A stretch of DNA of 22,801 nucleotides. It comes from an uncultured Eubacteriales bacterium. Lineage in GTDB: Bacteria; Bacillota; Clostridia; Christensenellales; Christensenellaceae. The stretch lies in assembly GCA_905193725.1 (NCBI GenBank), contig CAJJPW010000009.1, positions 1-22,801 of the forward strand, given 5' to 3'. Positions 7,606 to 15,537 of this stretch are shown one piece after another. The notes under the pieces were generated by a model that had not been told where the DNA came from, made no database searches, and worked only from the letters and a program-made list of their open reading frames with translations. Position 1 is the first letter of the stretch, and each line of letters begins with the position of its first letter. The position numbers and the translations under genes are program-made.

Positions 7606-8436
7606 ATGAACACTGAGTTAAAAAAGGAACTTCAAAACTTCGCTACTCAAATTCGTATCGGGTGCTGTAAGGAAATCAAAGCCAGAGGCTTTGGCCATCT
7701 GAGCGGCTCCTTGTCCATTGCAGATGCATTGGCCGTGCTCTATGGCAAAGAGATGAAATACGATCCCAAAAATCCTAGATGGGAAGATAGAGATTGGTTT
7801 GTACTCTCCAAGGGACATGCCGGCCCAGCGCTCTATGCAACTTTGGCATTAAAGGGATTCTTTGACGAAAAAGAACTGCTCACCTTAAACCGTCCTGGTA
7901 CGATTTTGCCCAGCCATCCAGATAGAAATAAGACCCCTGGCGTGGATATCTCCACAGGTTCGCTAGGACAGGGGATTTCCCTGGCCATGGGCGTTGCTAC
8001 AGGACTCAAAGCACAGGGCAAGCCAAACAGAGTATACTGCATCGTAGGCGATGGCGAATCCAACGAGGGTCAAGTTTGGGAAGCTATTCTGTATGCGAAC
8101 CAGAGAAAGCTGGATAACGTAGTAGTGCTTTACGACTACAACAAAAAACAGCTGGATGGTTACACAAAAGACGTTTGCGATATGGGCGACGTGAAAGCAA
8201 AGTTTGAATCTTTTGGATGGAATACTTATGAGATCGACGGCCATGATATCGAGGCAATTGATGACGCTCTCCAAAAGGCAAAACAAGTAAAGGGAAAACC
8301 GACCGCTATCGTTATGAACACTATTAAAGGCAAAGGCGTTACTTATCTGGAAGAGATGATGATGAACCACCACATCAACGTGACAGACGAGCAAATGGAT
8401 GGCGCTATTGCAGAATTAACTGCAAAACTTGTTTAA
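7606..8436 (+). CDS. Transketolase, N-terminal (ThDP-binding) subunit
   Basis: A 276-residue protein equal to the N-terminal half of transketolase. It binds the diphosphate of thiamine diphosphate through GDGESNEGQVWEA (148-160), with N179 (YDYNK) nearby. Active-site histidines are H31 (FGHLSGS) and H71 (SKGHAG), and H104 lies in LPSHP. The full enzyme moves a two-carbon ketol group from a ketose (phosphate) to an aldose acceptor. The second half is the next gene, 16 nt downstream. Split transketolases occur as general pentose-pathway enzymes in Firmicutes and also as specialised ones for apulose phosphate or sulfosugars. Position inside a 4-hydroxybutyrate module leaves both readings open. 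ATG 7606 follows TAGGAGATAG. Confidence 0.93.
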   Translation: MNTELKKELQNFATQIRIGCCKEIKARGFGHLSGSLSIADALAVLYGKEMKYDPKNPRWEDRDWFVLSKGHAGPALYATLALKGFFDEKELLTLNRPGTILPSHPDRNKTPGVDISTGSLGQGISLAMGVATGLKAQGKPNRVYCIVGDGESNEGQVWEAILYANQRKLDNVVVLYDYNKKQLDGYTKDVCDMGDVKAKFESFGWNTYEIDGHDIEAIDDALQKAKQVKGKPTAIVMNTIKGKGVTYLEEMMMNHHINVTDEQMDGAIAELTAKLV

Positions 8437-8452
8437 TCTGGAGGAATATGAG

Positions 8453-9418
8453 ATGAACATTAAATTATCAAAAACCAACGATGTTGAAAAAACCATCATG
8501 AGAGATATCTATGCTGCACAGCTGACCAAGATGGCAAAAGAAGATCCCAGAGTATATGCAATGGACGCTGACCTGATTGGCTCCATCGGCACCGCTGGCT
8601 TCCAAAAGGAAATGCCAGACAGAATGATCGACTGCGGCATTCAAGAGGCGAACATGGTAGGCGTAGGCGCTGGTATGTCTGCAACTGGCCTGATTCCCTT
8701 TATGCATACTTTTGGCGCATTTGCCGGCAGACGTGATTATGACCAAGTATTCCTCTCCTGCGGATTCTCCCAATTAAACGTGAAGCTCATTGGCAGCGAC
8801 CCGGGAATCACAGCAGCCTACAATGGTGGAACGCACATGCCCTTTGAAGATTTGGGCATCATGAGAAACGTTCCTGGCATTACCATCATTGAGCCTACAG
8901 ACTGTGCAATGCTGGATAACCTTCTGCCCAAAGTAAAAGACACCTATGGTGTACACTACATCAGACTGGTGAGAAAATCCTCTCGTCAGGTTTATGAAAT
9001 GGGTTCTGACTTTGAAATCGGCAAAGCAGCGCCTATCAGAGATGGTAAGGACGTCACCATCTTTGCAACAGGATACTGTGTGGCAGAGGCAATTGATGCA
9101 GCCAAAGAGTTAGAGGCACAGGGCATCAGCGCAAGAGTACTCAATATGTTCACAATCAAACCTATCGATAGAGAAGCGATTATCGCAGCTGCAAAGGAAA
9201 CAGGCGCTATCGTGACAGCGGAAAACCACAACATCATCAACGGCCTGGGAAGTGCTGTTGCAGAAGTGGTAGTTGAAGAATGCCCAGTTCCAGTGGAAAG
9301 AGTTGGCGTCAAAGACGAATACGGCGAAGTAGGCGAAGTAGAATACTTGGCAGAGCGCTTTGGCTTAACAGCGAAGTACATTGTAGAAGCAGCAAAGAAG
9401 GCAATCTCTAGAAAATAA
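8453..9418 (+). CDS. Transketolase, C-terminal subunit
   Basis: A 321-residue protein corresponding to the pyrimidine-binding and C-terminal domains of transketolase, forming the active enzyme with the preceding subunit. The glutamate that activates the cofactor aminopyrimidine is E65 in GIQEANM, and the aromatic/cofactor region follows as TFGAFAGRRDYDQV (86-99). The C-terminal domain begins near residue 185. I chose ATG 8453 because GGAGG (8440-8444) sits 8 nt upstream; TTG 8429 in the same frame overlaps the previous gene and has no better site. The gene ends just before a complex terminator, so the two transketolase genes close a transcript that probably begins at the CoA-transferase or in the leader at 7484-7605. 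Confidence 0.92.
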   Translation: MNIKLSKTNDVEKTIMRDIYAAQLTKMAKEDPRVYAMDADLIGSIGTAGFQKEMPDRMIDCGIQEANMVGVGAGMSATGLIPFMHTFGAFAGRRDYDQVFLSCGFSQLNVKLIGSDPGITAAYNGGTHMPFEDLGIMRNVPGITIIEPTDCAMLDNLLPKVKDTYGVHYIRLVRKSSRQVYEMGSDFEIGKAAPIRDGKDVTIFATGYCVAEAIDAAKELEAQGISARVLNMFTIKPIDREAIIAAAKETGAIVTAENHNIINGLGSAVAEVVVEECPVPVERVGVKDEYGEVGEVEYLAERFGLTAKYIVEAAKKAISRK

Positions 9419-9494
9419 ATAGACAGATCAAACTAAGCAAATGTCTGGATAGGCGCCAGTAGCGCGCCTATCAGGCAGCTTGCTTTTTGTCTAT
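9419..9494 (+). terminator. Terminator with three nested inverted repeats
   Basis: Inner stem GATAGGCGC (9448-9456) and GCGCCTATC (9464-9472) has a 7-nt loop and is perfect over 9 bp. Outside it AAGCAA (9435-9440) pairs with TTGCTT (9480-9485), and outermost ATAGACA (9419-9425) pairs with TGTCTAT (9488-9494). A run of five T occupies 9484-9488. It starts directly after the transketolase stop codon. Confidence 0.8.
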
Positions 9495-9580
9495 ATGGGA
9501 AATTCCCTGTTAGCTGGAAAAAAACAGTAAATATTATCTTTCTATAAACCAATGAATTAAAATTGAAAAGGAGTTCTTGT

Positions 9581-10774
9581 ATGAGAAACGTGTACATTTT
9601 ATCTGCGGCGAGAACTGCAGTAGGCAGTTTTGGAGGCTCGTTAAAAGATGTGAAAGCGGCTACGTTAGGAGAAGTGACTATTAAAGAGGCGCTCAAGAGA
9701 GGCGGCATCACAGCAAAGGACGTAGATGAAGTCATCTTGGGAAACGTCTTGCAAGCAGCACAGGGCCAGAACCCTGCAAGACAGGCGGCTTTGGCGGCGG
9801 GAATTGATGTGGAAGTTCCAGCATTTACTATCAACAAGGTCTGTGGAAGCGGTCTGAAGAGTGTGGCACTGGCAGCACAATCCATTCGCTGTGGCGATGC
9901 AGAAGTGGTCGTTGCTGGCGGCATGGAGAGCATGAGCAGAGCCCCTTATGTTTCAATGCCCACCAGATGGGGTGCTAGAATGGGCGACATCCAGATGGTA
10001 GACGTGATGATCAAAGACGGACTGTGGGATGTGTTCAACGATTATCATATGGGAATTACTGCAGAAAATGTAGCGGAAAAATACGGCATCACTAGAGAAA
10101 TGCAGGATGAATTTGCTGCTAACTCACAGAAAAAGGCTGCTGCTGCTAGAGAATCTGGAAGATTTGACGATGAGATCGTGCCCATTGAAATCCCTCAGAG
10201 AAAAGGGGATCCCATCGTATTTGATAAGGACGAATTTATTCGCCCCAATACCACGGTGGAGGTGCTAGCAAAATTAAAGCCTGCTTTTAAAAAAGGCGGC
10301 ACGGTGACAGCGGGCAACGCTTCTGGTATTAACGACAGCGGCGCTTGCGTGATCGTAGCATCTGAGGATTTCATCAAAAAGAACAACTTAAAGCCGCTGG
10401 CCAAGATCGTGAGCAATGGCTCCAAGGGCGTAGATCCCAGCATCATGGGTATGGGCCCAGTGCCTTCTACTAGACAGGCGTTGGAAAAAGCCGGCATGAC
10501 GGTAGATGATCTGGACTTAGTGGAGGCCAACGAGGCGTTTGCTGCACAGGCAGTTGCCGTTGTGAAAGAGTTAGGCCTGGATCCTGCGAAAGTAAATGTG
10601 AACGGTGGCGCAATTGCCATTGGACACCCCATCGGCGCGTCTGGCGCCAGAATTCTTATCACTCTGCTTTATGAGATGATCAAGAGAGATGCGAAAAATG
10701 GGCTGGCTACGCTGTGTATCGGCGGTGGCATGGGCGAAGCACTGATCGTACAGCGGGACGAACTCTGCAAATAA
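9581..10774 (+). CDS. Acetyl-CoA C-acetyltransferase (thiolase)
   Basis: A 397-residue thiolase that cleaves acetoacetyl-CoA with CoA to two acetyl-CoA, or condenses them in the reverse direction. The nucleophilic cysteine is C88 ([11 protein letters not shown]). The second catalytic pair is H349 ([12 protein letters not shown]) and C379 (CIGGGMGEA). ATG 9581 sits after AAAGGAGTT; the frame extends to TTG 9563, but that codon lies before the ribosome binding site. It is the first gene of a thiolase-crotonase-3-hydroxybutyryl-CoA dehydrogenase cluster, with crotonase starting 10 nt after its stop. In this setting it completes conversion of crotonyl-CoA to acetyl-CoA. Confidence 0.95.
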   Translation: MRNVYILSAARTAVGSFGGSLKDVKAATLGEVTIKEALKRGGITAKDVDEVILGNVLQAAQGQNPARQAALAAGIDVEVPAFTINKVCGSGLKSVALAAQSIRCGDAEVVVAGGMESMSRAPYVSMPTRWGARMGDIQMVDVMIKDGLWDVFNDYHMGITAENVAEKYGITREMQDEFAANSQKKAAAARESGRFDDEIVPIEIPQRKGDPIVFDKDEFIRPNTTVEVLAKLKPAFKKGGTVTAGNASGINDSGACVIVASEDFIKKNNLKPLAKIVSNGSKGVDPSIMGMGPVPSTRQALEKAGMTVDDLDLVEANEAFAAQAVAVVKELGLDPAKVNVNGGAIAIGHPIGASGARILITLLYEMIKRDAKNGLATLCIGGGMGEALIVQRDELCK

Positions 10775-10784
10775 GGAGGTCATT

Positions 10785-11564
10785 ATGAGCTTTGTATTGT
10801 TAGAGAAAAAGGATCACATTGCCATTATCACTGTATCCAGAGAGAAAGCACTCAACGCTTTGAACACACAGGTGTTATTAGACCTGGAAGCGGCGGTAGA
10901 TGAAGTGGATGAGGATAAGGAGATCTACTGTGCTATTGTAACAGGCGCAGGCCCTAAGGCATTTGTGGCAGGCGCGGATATTGCCGCTATGCTGGAAATG
11001 TCGGTGGGAGAGGCCAAAGAATTTAGTGCACTGGGGAACCGCGTATTCCGCAAGATTGAGACGCTACGGGTACCTGTCATTGCAGCTGTCAATGGATTTG
11101 CCTTAGGCGGTGGCTTAGAGCTTGCCATGGCTTGTGATTTTAGAATTGCCAGTGAAAATGCAGTGCTCGGCTTACCAGAAACCAGCCTGGGAATCATGCC
11201 AGGCTACGGTGGAACCCAGCGCTTGGCGCGGCTCATTGGGCCGGCAAAGGCGAAAAAACTCATGTACACTGCTGGCAAAATGAAGGCGGCAGAGGCAAAA
11301 GAGTGCGGCCTAGTAGAGGAGGTCGTGGCTCCTGAAGAGCTGATGGACTGTGTGCTAAAGATCGCTGGGAAGATCGCAGCCAATGCGCCTTTGGGCGTAC
11401 AGGCGGCAAAGCTATCCTGCAACACAGGGATGCAGATGGACATGAGCAGTGCCGTGGCCCTGGAGGCACAGATCTTTGGATCGTTGTTCGCCACCGAAGA
11501 TCAGAAACTGGGCATGGGCGCGTTTGTGAACAAGGAAAAGGTAGAGAAGTTCTCAAACAAATAG
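10785..11564 (+). CDS. crt: Crotonase / short-chain enoyl-CoA hydratase
   Basis: A 259-residue enoyl-CoA hydratase that adds water to crotonyl-CoA to give 3-hydroxybutyryl-CoA. Oxyanion-hole segments are AFVAGADI (59-66) and FALGGGLELA. The two catalytic glutamates of the family are at E112 (GGGLELA) and E132 (GLPETSLG). Length and motifs are those of clostridial crotonase. A strong AAGGAGGT ribosome binding site lies in the 10-nt gap after the thiolase gene, so the two are surely co-transcribed. It uses the crotonyl-CoA made by 4-hydroxybutyryl-CoA dehydratase. No butyryl-CoA dehydrogenase or electron-transfer flavoprotein genes are in the window. Confidence 0.95.
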   Translation: MSFVLLEKKDHIAIITVSREKALNALNTQVLLDLEAAVDEVDEDKEIYCAIVTGAGPKAFVAGADIAAMLEMSVGEAKEFSALGNRVFRKIETLRVPVIAAVNGFALGGGLELAMACDFRIASENAVLGLPETSLGIMPGYGGTQRLARLIGPAKAKKLMYTAGKMKAAEAKECGLVEEVVAPEELMDCVLKIAGKIAANAPLGVQAAKLSCNTGMQMDMSSAVALEAQIFGSLFATEDQKLGMGAFVNKEKVEKFSNK

Positions 11565-11676
11565 TAAACGGGCGGTATAAACGAGCGATTGAAAAAATAA
11601 TAACATTAGTCCCATATGAGAAACGGCGAAGCGCCGGCAAAAGCTTAATATAAAAAAGAATCGAGGGATATGAACG

Positions 11677-12525
11677 ATGAAAGTAATGGTGATTGGTGCA
11701 GGTACGATGGGCAGCGGCATTGCTCAAGTATTTGCTAGCAAGGGAATCCAGACAAAACTCTATGATATCAAACAGGAATTTGTGGATAAGGGTTATGCGG
11801 GTATCGACAAAGGCCTTTCCCGCCAAGTGAGCAAGGGAAAGATGTCTGAAGACGATAAGAATAAAATCCTATCCAACTTGATCAAGACACTGGACATCAA
11901 CGATGCCAAAGACTGTGATTTGGTAGTAGAGGCGATTGTAGAAAACCTGCAAGTGAAAAAAGATGTGTTCACCCAGCTAGATGGCATTGTATCTGAAAAC
12001 GCTATTTTAGCTTCTAACACTTCTTCTCTGTCCATTACCGAGATGGCAGTGGCCACAAAGCACCCTGGCAGAGTCGTGGGGATGCATTTCTTTAACCCAG
12101 CACCTGTGATGAAGCTCATCGAGGTCGTGAAGAGCTTATTAGTATCGGAAGAAGTGGTGGAAAAAATTACTCAGATTAGCAAAGATTTAGGGAAAGAGCC
12201 TGTGCTCGTAAATGAAGCGCCTGGCTTTGTGGTAAACAGAATCCTCATCCCGATGATTAACGAGGCCATTTCCATCTATGCAGATGGCATTGCCAGCGTA
12301 GAGGATATTGATAAGGCCATGAAATACGGCGCCAATATGCCAATGGGTCCGTTGGAATTGGGAGATCTAGTAGGCCATGACGTAAACCTGGCGATTATGA
12401 ACGAGCTGTATCAGGGAACAGGGGATCCTAAATATCGCCCACATCCTCTGCTGAAAAAATACGTGAGAGCAGGATATCTGGGGAGAAAGACGGGCAAGGG
12501 CTTCTACGATTACACGAAAAAATAA
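11677..12525 (+). CDS. hbd: 3-hydroxybutyryl-CoA dehydrogenase
   Basis: A 282-residue dehydrogenase interconverting 3-hydroxybutyryl-CoA and acetoacetyl-CoA. The N-terminal Rossmann motif GAGTMG is at 7-12, with D30 after the second strand, which favours NAD over NADP. Catalytic H137 and E149 lie in [17 protein letters not shown], and N187 is in FVVNRIL. The length is that of clostridial Hbd. The 112-nt gap after crotonase holds a small CGGCG-AAG-CGCCG hairpin (11624-11636) without a T-run, so read-through from thiolase-crt is likely. The start ATG 11677 follows GAGGGA. The next gene begins 12 nt after the stop. Confidence 0.96.
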   Translation: MKVMVIGAGTMGSGIAQVFASKGIQTKLYDIKQEFVDKGYAGIDKGLSRQVSKGKMSEDDKNKILSNLIKTLDINDAKDCDLVVEAIVENLQVKKDVFTQLDGIVSENAILASNTSSLSITEMAVATKHPGRVVGMHFFNPAPVMKLIEVVKSLLVSEEVVEKITQISKDLGKEPVLVNEAPGFVVNRILIPMINEAISIYADGIASVEDIDKAMKYGANMPMGPLELGDLVGHDVNLAIMNELYQGTGDPKYRPHPLLKKYVRAGYLGRKTGKGFYDYTKK

Positions 12526-12537
12526 AGGATTTTAGGT

Positions 12538-12822
12538 ATGACAATCAAAGTAGAATTGGGAGTGCCGTTTTTTGACTTTTATCAGACTAAGCAGATGGAG
12601 ATGAAATTTGATAGAGACGCCATTACCTTGGAGGATATTTCTCAATTTCTATTTGAGAAATATCCTGAGGTAAAAGACACCTTGGCAAGAAAGGGATACA
12701 TCACAAGCGAGGGGATTTTAAAGGCAATTTACGCCGTAGATGGCGAAATTGTATATGGAAAAGATACTCCTGTGAGAGATGGACAGTCTGTAAAAATTTT
12801 AAATCATATGCTAGGTGGATGA
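12538..12822 (+). CDS. MoaD/ThiS-like ubiquitin-fold sulfur carrier
   Basis: A 94-residue protein ending in HMLGG. The C-terminal diglycine is the hallmark of MoaD/ThiS sulfur carriers, which are adenylated and thiocarboxylated to donate sulfur to molybdopterin or thiazole. The end (VRDGQSVKILNHMLGG) matches the last strand of the beta-grasp fold (dGD.v.i.p...GG). The gene sits between hbd and an aldehyde:ferredoxin oxidoreductase, an enzyme that needs bis-pterin tungsten cofactor, so a role in making the dithiolene of that cofactor is the best inference. It is 12 nt downstream of hbd and probably on the same mRNA. ThiS or another sulfur-transfer role is the alternative. Confidence 0.75.
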   Translation: MTIKVELGVPFFDFYQTKQMEMKFDRDAITLEDISQFLFEKYPEVKDTLARKGYITSEGILKAIYAVDGEIVYGKDTPVRDGQSVKILNHMLGG

Positions 12823-12825
12823 TAT

Positions 12826-12854
12826 TTGCTTTGTGTTTATTTGCACAATATGAT
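12826..12854 (+). promoter_or_regulatory. Promoter-like sequence before the aldehyde oxidoreductase gene
   Basis: TTGCTT (12826-12831) and TATGAT (12849-12854) are separated by 17 nt. The -10 box matches the sigma-A consensus at five of six positions and the -35 box at three of six. It lies in the gap between the sulfur-carrier gene and the oxidoreductase, so the latter may be transcribed separately. Confidence 0.4.
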
Positions 12855-12881
12855 AAAATAGTAATAACAGAAATTAGGGCT

Positions 12882-12910
12882 GTGTGCAGCGAAGGGCGCA
12901 CGCTGCACAC
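12882..12910 (+). promoter_or_regulatory. 9-bp stem in the leader of the aldehyde oxidoreductase
   Basis: GTGTGCAGC (12882-12890) and GCTGCACAC (12902-12910) form a perfect 9-bp stem with an 11-nt loop, 38 nt before the chosen start codon. No T-run follows, so it is not a plain terminator. It could be an operator, an mRNA-stabilising stem or part of a metal/cofactor-responsive leader. I could not match it to the Moco riboswitch by eye. Confidence 0.5.
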
Positions 12911-12948
12911 GACTCTTGGAAAAACACAATATGTATGAGGTGAATGGT

Positions 12949-14817
12949 ATGAAGTATGGTTATTACGGTAATTTCTTGCGCATCGATTTGAGCACAAAGA
13001 CGATTACCAAACAGGAATTCAGCGAGGAAACACTCAGAAAGTACTTAGGCGGGAGCGGCCTAGGCACGAAAATTCTCTATGACGAGACAGATCAACATAC
13101 GGATCCATTAGGACCGGACAATTTACTGATTTTTATGACCAGCCCACTAGTTGGCACCAATGTGCCGAACTTTGGCCGGTATCAGGTCATCACCCGTTCG
13201 CCGCTGACCGGCTCTTTTGGAGAGGCAAACTCAGGGGGAACATGGGGTGCAAAGCTGAGAAAAGCTGGTGTAGATGGCCTAATCATCAAAGGACAGTCGG
13301 AAAAGCCATGCTACATATACATTGAGGATGGCGTGGCAGAGATCAAAGACGCTGATGACATCTGGGGCAAGGACACCTATGAGCTGGATGACATCATGAA
13401 GGAAAAACACGGCAAAAAGACCACGATTGCATGTATCGGACCAGCTGGTGAAAATTTGGTGCTCACCTCTGCTGTCATGAACGACGGTAGAGAGGGAAGA
13501 GCAGCTGCAAGATGCGGCGTAGGTGCTGTGATGGGCTCCAAAAAGCTCAAGGCGATTGCCGTAAATGGCAACATTCGGCCAGCACTGGCAGATGAAGAGG
13601 GCATGAGGGAGAGCATTAAGAAATGGGCTCCTGCCATTAAAGATGCCACCTATGATGGACTTGGAAAATATGGAACTGCCGGCGGCATGTCGGGTGTAGA
13701 AGCAGTAGGCGATTTGCCCATTAAAAACTGGTCAGCAGGCAGTTTTGAAAACGTAGAAAAAATTACCGGTGTTGCTTTAACCGAGCAAATTTTGAAAAAG
13801 AGATATCACTGTGCACAGTGCGTGATCGGCTGCGGCAGAACCATTGAAATCAAAGAAGGCGAAGGGAAATATGCCTGTGTATTGGGCGGCGGCCCAGAAT
13901 ATGAAACCCTAGGACTGATGGGCTCTGGCTGTATGATAGATGACCTTTCTGCCATTTCCTATGCCAATGAGCTGTGCAACCGCTATGGCCTGGATACCAT
14001 TGGAGCGGGTAATACAGTGTCTTTTGTAATGGAAGCTTATGAGGCAGGAGTGATTACCAAAGAAGATCTTGGATTTGAAGCACCCTTTGGCAATGACGAG
14101 GCCATGATGAAGATCATCAAAATGATCGCTTTCAGAGAGGGAAAATTAGGAGATATGCTGGCTGAGGGTACCAAGAGAGCGGCTGAAGCATTGGGCGGCA
14201 TTGCGCCAGAGTTTGCTGTACATGTGAGGGGAATGGATTTCCCAGCTCACGATCCTAGAATGTCAGATGCAACAGGGCTTCAATATGCCACTAGCACAAG
14301 AGGCGCTTGCCACTTAAACGCGTTTATCCACGACTTTGAAGCAGGTGGAGACTTCCCAGGATTTGGGGTAGTACCGCCTATGAAATTGGAGCGCTACAGC
14401 ACGGAGAAATACCAATCTAATCTGGTGAAGGAGATGCAGGATTTCTGTGCCATTTGCGACACCTTAAACTGCTGCAAGTTCATCATCTTTGGCCTAGGTG
14501 AGGCAACGGTGGATACCTTTGTAGAATGGGTGAATATGGCTACTGGCTGGGATATGACTCATGAAGAACTGATGCGGGCCGGAGAGAGAATCTTCAACCT
14601 AAAGAGAATGTATCTGGTGAGAGATGGCCAGTCCAGAAAAGACGATGTATTACCTCCTAAGATGACCATGAGAAGAGGAAGCGGTGGATCTGCCACTAAC
14701 ATTCCGGACGTAGCTGGAATGCTGGACGATTATTATGAGCTGAGAGGATGGGATCAATACGGTATCCCAACCAAAGAGCTGTTAGATCGGTTGGATCTCA
14801 CACAAGAAATAAAATAA
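12949..14817 (+). CDS. Aldehyde:ferredoxin oxidoreductase (tungsten-type AOR family)
   Basis: A 622-residue cytoplasmic enzyme that oxidises aldehydes to carboxylic acids and reduces ferredoxin, using a bis-pterin tungsten cofactor and a [4Fe-4S] cluster. Cluster cysteines C288, C291 and C295 (CAQCVIGC) fall at the same residue numbers as in the Pyrococcus furiosus AOR as I recall it; the fourth is probably C509 in DTLNCCKF. The N-terminus YGYYGNFLRIDLS is typical of the family. I chose ATG 12949 because GAGGTG sits 7 nt upstream; ATG 12931 and TTG 12916 are in frame but lack a ribosome binding site. The physiological aldehyde is unknown; succinate semialdehyde or an aldehyde made by the glycyl radical enzyme or zinc dehydrogenase is possible. 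Confidence 0.95.
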   Translation: MKYGYYGNFLRIDLSTKTITKQEFSEETLRKYLGGSGLGTKILYDETDQHTDPLGPDNLLIFMTSPLVGTNVPNFGRYQVITRSPLTGSFGEANSGGTWGAKLRKAGVDGLIIKGQSEKPCYIYIEDGVAEIKDADDIWGKDTYELDDIMKEKHGKKTTIACIGPAGENLVLTSAVMNDGREGRAAARCGVGAVMGSKKLKAIAVNGNIRPALADEEGMRESIKKWAPAIKDATYDGLGKYGTAGGMSGVEAVGDLPIKNWSAGSFENVEKITGVALTEQILKKRYHCAQCVIGCGRTIEIKEGEGKYACVLGGGPEYETLGLMGSGCMIDDLSAISYANELCNRYGLDTIGAGNTVSFVMEAYEAGVITKEDLGFEAPFGNDEAMMKIIKMIAFREGKLGDMLAEGTKRAAEALGGIAPEFAVHVRGMDFPAHDPRMSDATGLQYATSTRGACHLNAFIHDFEAGGDFPGFGVVPPMKLERYSTEKYQSNLVKEMQDFCAICDTLNCCKFIIFGLGEATVDTFVEWVNMATGWDMTHEELMRAGERIFNLKRMYLVRDGQSRKDDVLPPKMTMRRGSGGSATNIPDVAGMLDDYYELRGWDQYGIPTKELLDRLDLTQEIK

Positions 14818-14830
14818 TGGACAAAACGAT

Positions 14831-14865
14831 AAAAATGGCTGATGCAATCTGCATTGGCCATTTTT
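14831..14865 (+). terminator. Rho-independent terminator after the aldehyde oxidoreductase
   Basis: AAAAATGGC (14831-14839) pairs with GCCATTTTT (14857-14865), with inner ATGCA/TGCAT pairing around ATC. The A-rich 5' and T-rich 3' flanks suggest it could act in both directions. It begins 13 nt after the stop codon. Confidence 0.85.
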
Positions 14866-15245
14866 ATATCTCTTCTAAAACAACTAGTTCAACTGGTAAA
14901 TTTAGAAGCTGATCATTTATCAGAGAATCATGAAAGAGAAATCGCGATGTATATTTACAAAAAAAGGAAGAGTAGTAGTTTCTATAAAGTGCTGCGAGCA
15001 GACAAACTTCTCTTAATAGGGAGCCTAAGTGAGATATTGCCATTGGTTTAGGGAAATGCGTTTGTACAGGCAGCCTTAGCGGAGTAATGCAAGTATGAAA
15101 AATCGCATTCTGAAATTGCAGGGAGAGTACAAAAAATTTAGAAATGACTTATATATTGCATTTTCTTAAAAAATATTCATAAATAGGGAAGAGAGATTCC
15201 ATAAAGAAATAGGTAATTTCCATATTCTTTTACAATACAAATATT

Positions 15246-15277
15246 TTGATGAAAACTTACCCAAAAAGTAGTATAAT
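15246..15277 (+). promoter_or_regulatory. Possible promoter with consensus -10 box
   Basis: A perfect TATAAT at 15272-15277 is preceded by TTGATG at 15246-15251. The 20-nt spacing is longer than optimal, so the -35 assignment is uncertain. Transcription would start near 15284 and give a leader of roughly 250 nt before the flavin oxidoreductase. Confidence 0.4.
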
Positions 15278-15390
15278 ATAGGTATTTCAGAGACAATTCC
15301 ATTTGGGTACATCATAGAAACGCTAAGTAAGAGTGGCACATTTACTTTGAGAAGATATATGAAAAAAGATAAATGAAAAACGGATATCGG

Positions 15391-15433
15391 AGCGAGTTTA
15401 ACAATACTCAGTAAAACGTTTACACCACTCGCT
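15391..15433 (+). ncRNA. Structured leader element or small RNA candidate
   Basis: Outer arms AGCGAGT (15391-15397) and ACTCGCT (15427-15433) enclose an inner hairpin GTAAA (15411-15415) and TTTAC (15419-15423). An alternative pairing GAGT (15394-15397) with ACTC (15406-15409) would compete with the outer stem. The T-rich TATATTTTAT follows, so the element could end a short transcript beginning near 15284, or act as a switch in the leader of the gene at 15538. No known riboswitch class was recognised. Confidence 0.3.
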
Positions 15434-15537
15434 TATATTTTATAAATTGGCAAGATGAGATCATATTGAGATGAATACATCTGTAAGATAGAAAACAGCT
15501 TTTCAATCAAAACGAGAATAAAATAGGAGGAGTAATT

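Larger units (their letters stand above)
14866..15537. other. Gene-free stretch of about 670 bp
   Basis: No convincing gene lies between the AOR terminator and the flavin oxidoreductase. A frame at 14842-15051 begins inside the terminator, has no ribosome binding site and resembles no family I know. The stretch is AT-rich. It holds a TATAAT box (15272-15277) and a structured element (15391-15433), listed separately, and ends in the AGGAGGAG ribosome binding site of the next gene. It may include decayed coding sequence, which I cannot demonstrate. Confidence 0.6.

Noticed and set aside
11624..11636. Terminator between crotonase and hbd
   Set aside because: The CGGCG-AAG-CGCCG stem is only 5 bp and no T-run follows.
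11260..11826. 188-residue open frame on the minus strand
   Set aside because: It is antisense to crotonase and hbd, which have full motif support, and its composition is that of a shadow frame.
12823..12948. Molybdenum cofactor riboswitch
   Set aside because: A stem is present, but the gap is short and I could not recognise the conserved core by eye; needs a covariance search.
14842..15051. 69-residue open frame after the aldehyde oxidoreductase
   Set aside because: It starts inside the terminator stem, has no ribosome binding site and resembles no known family.
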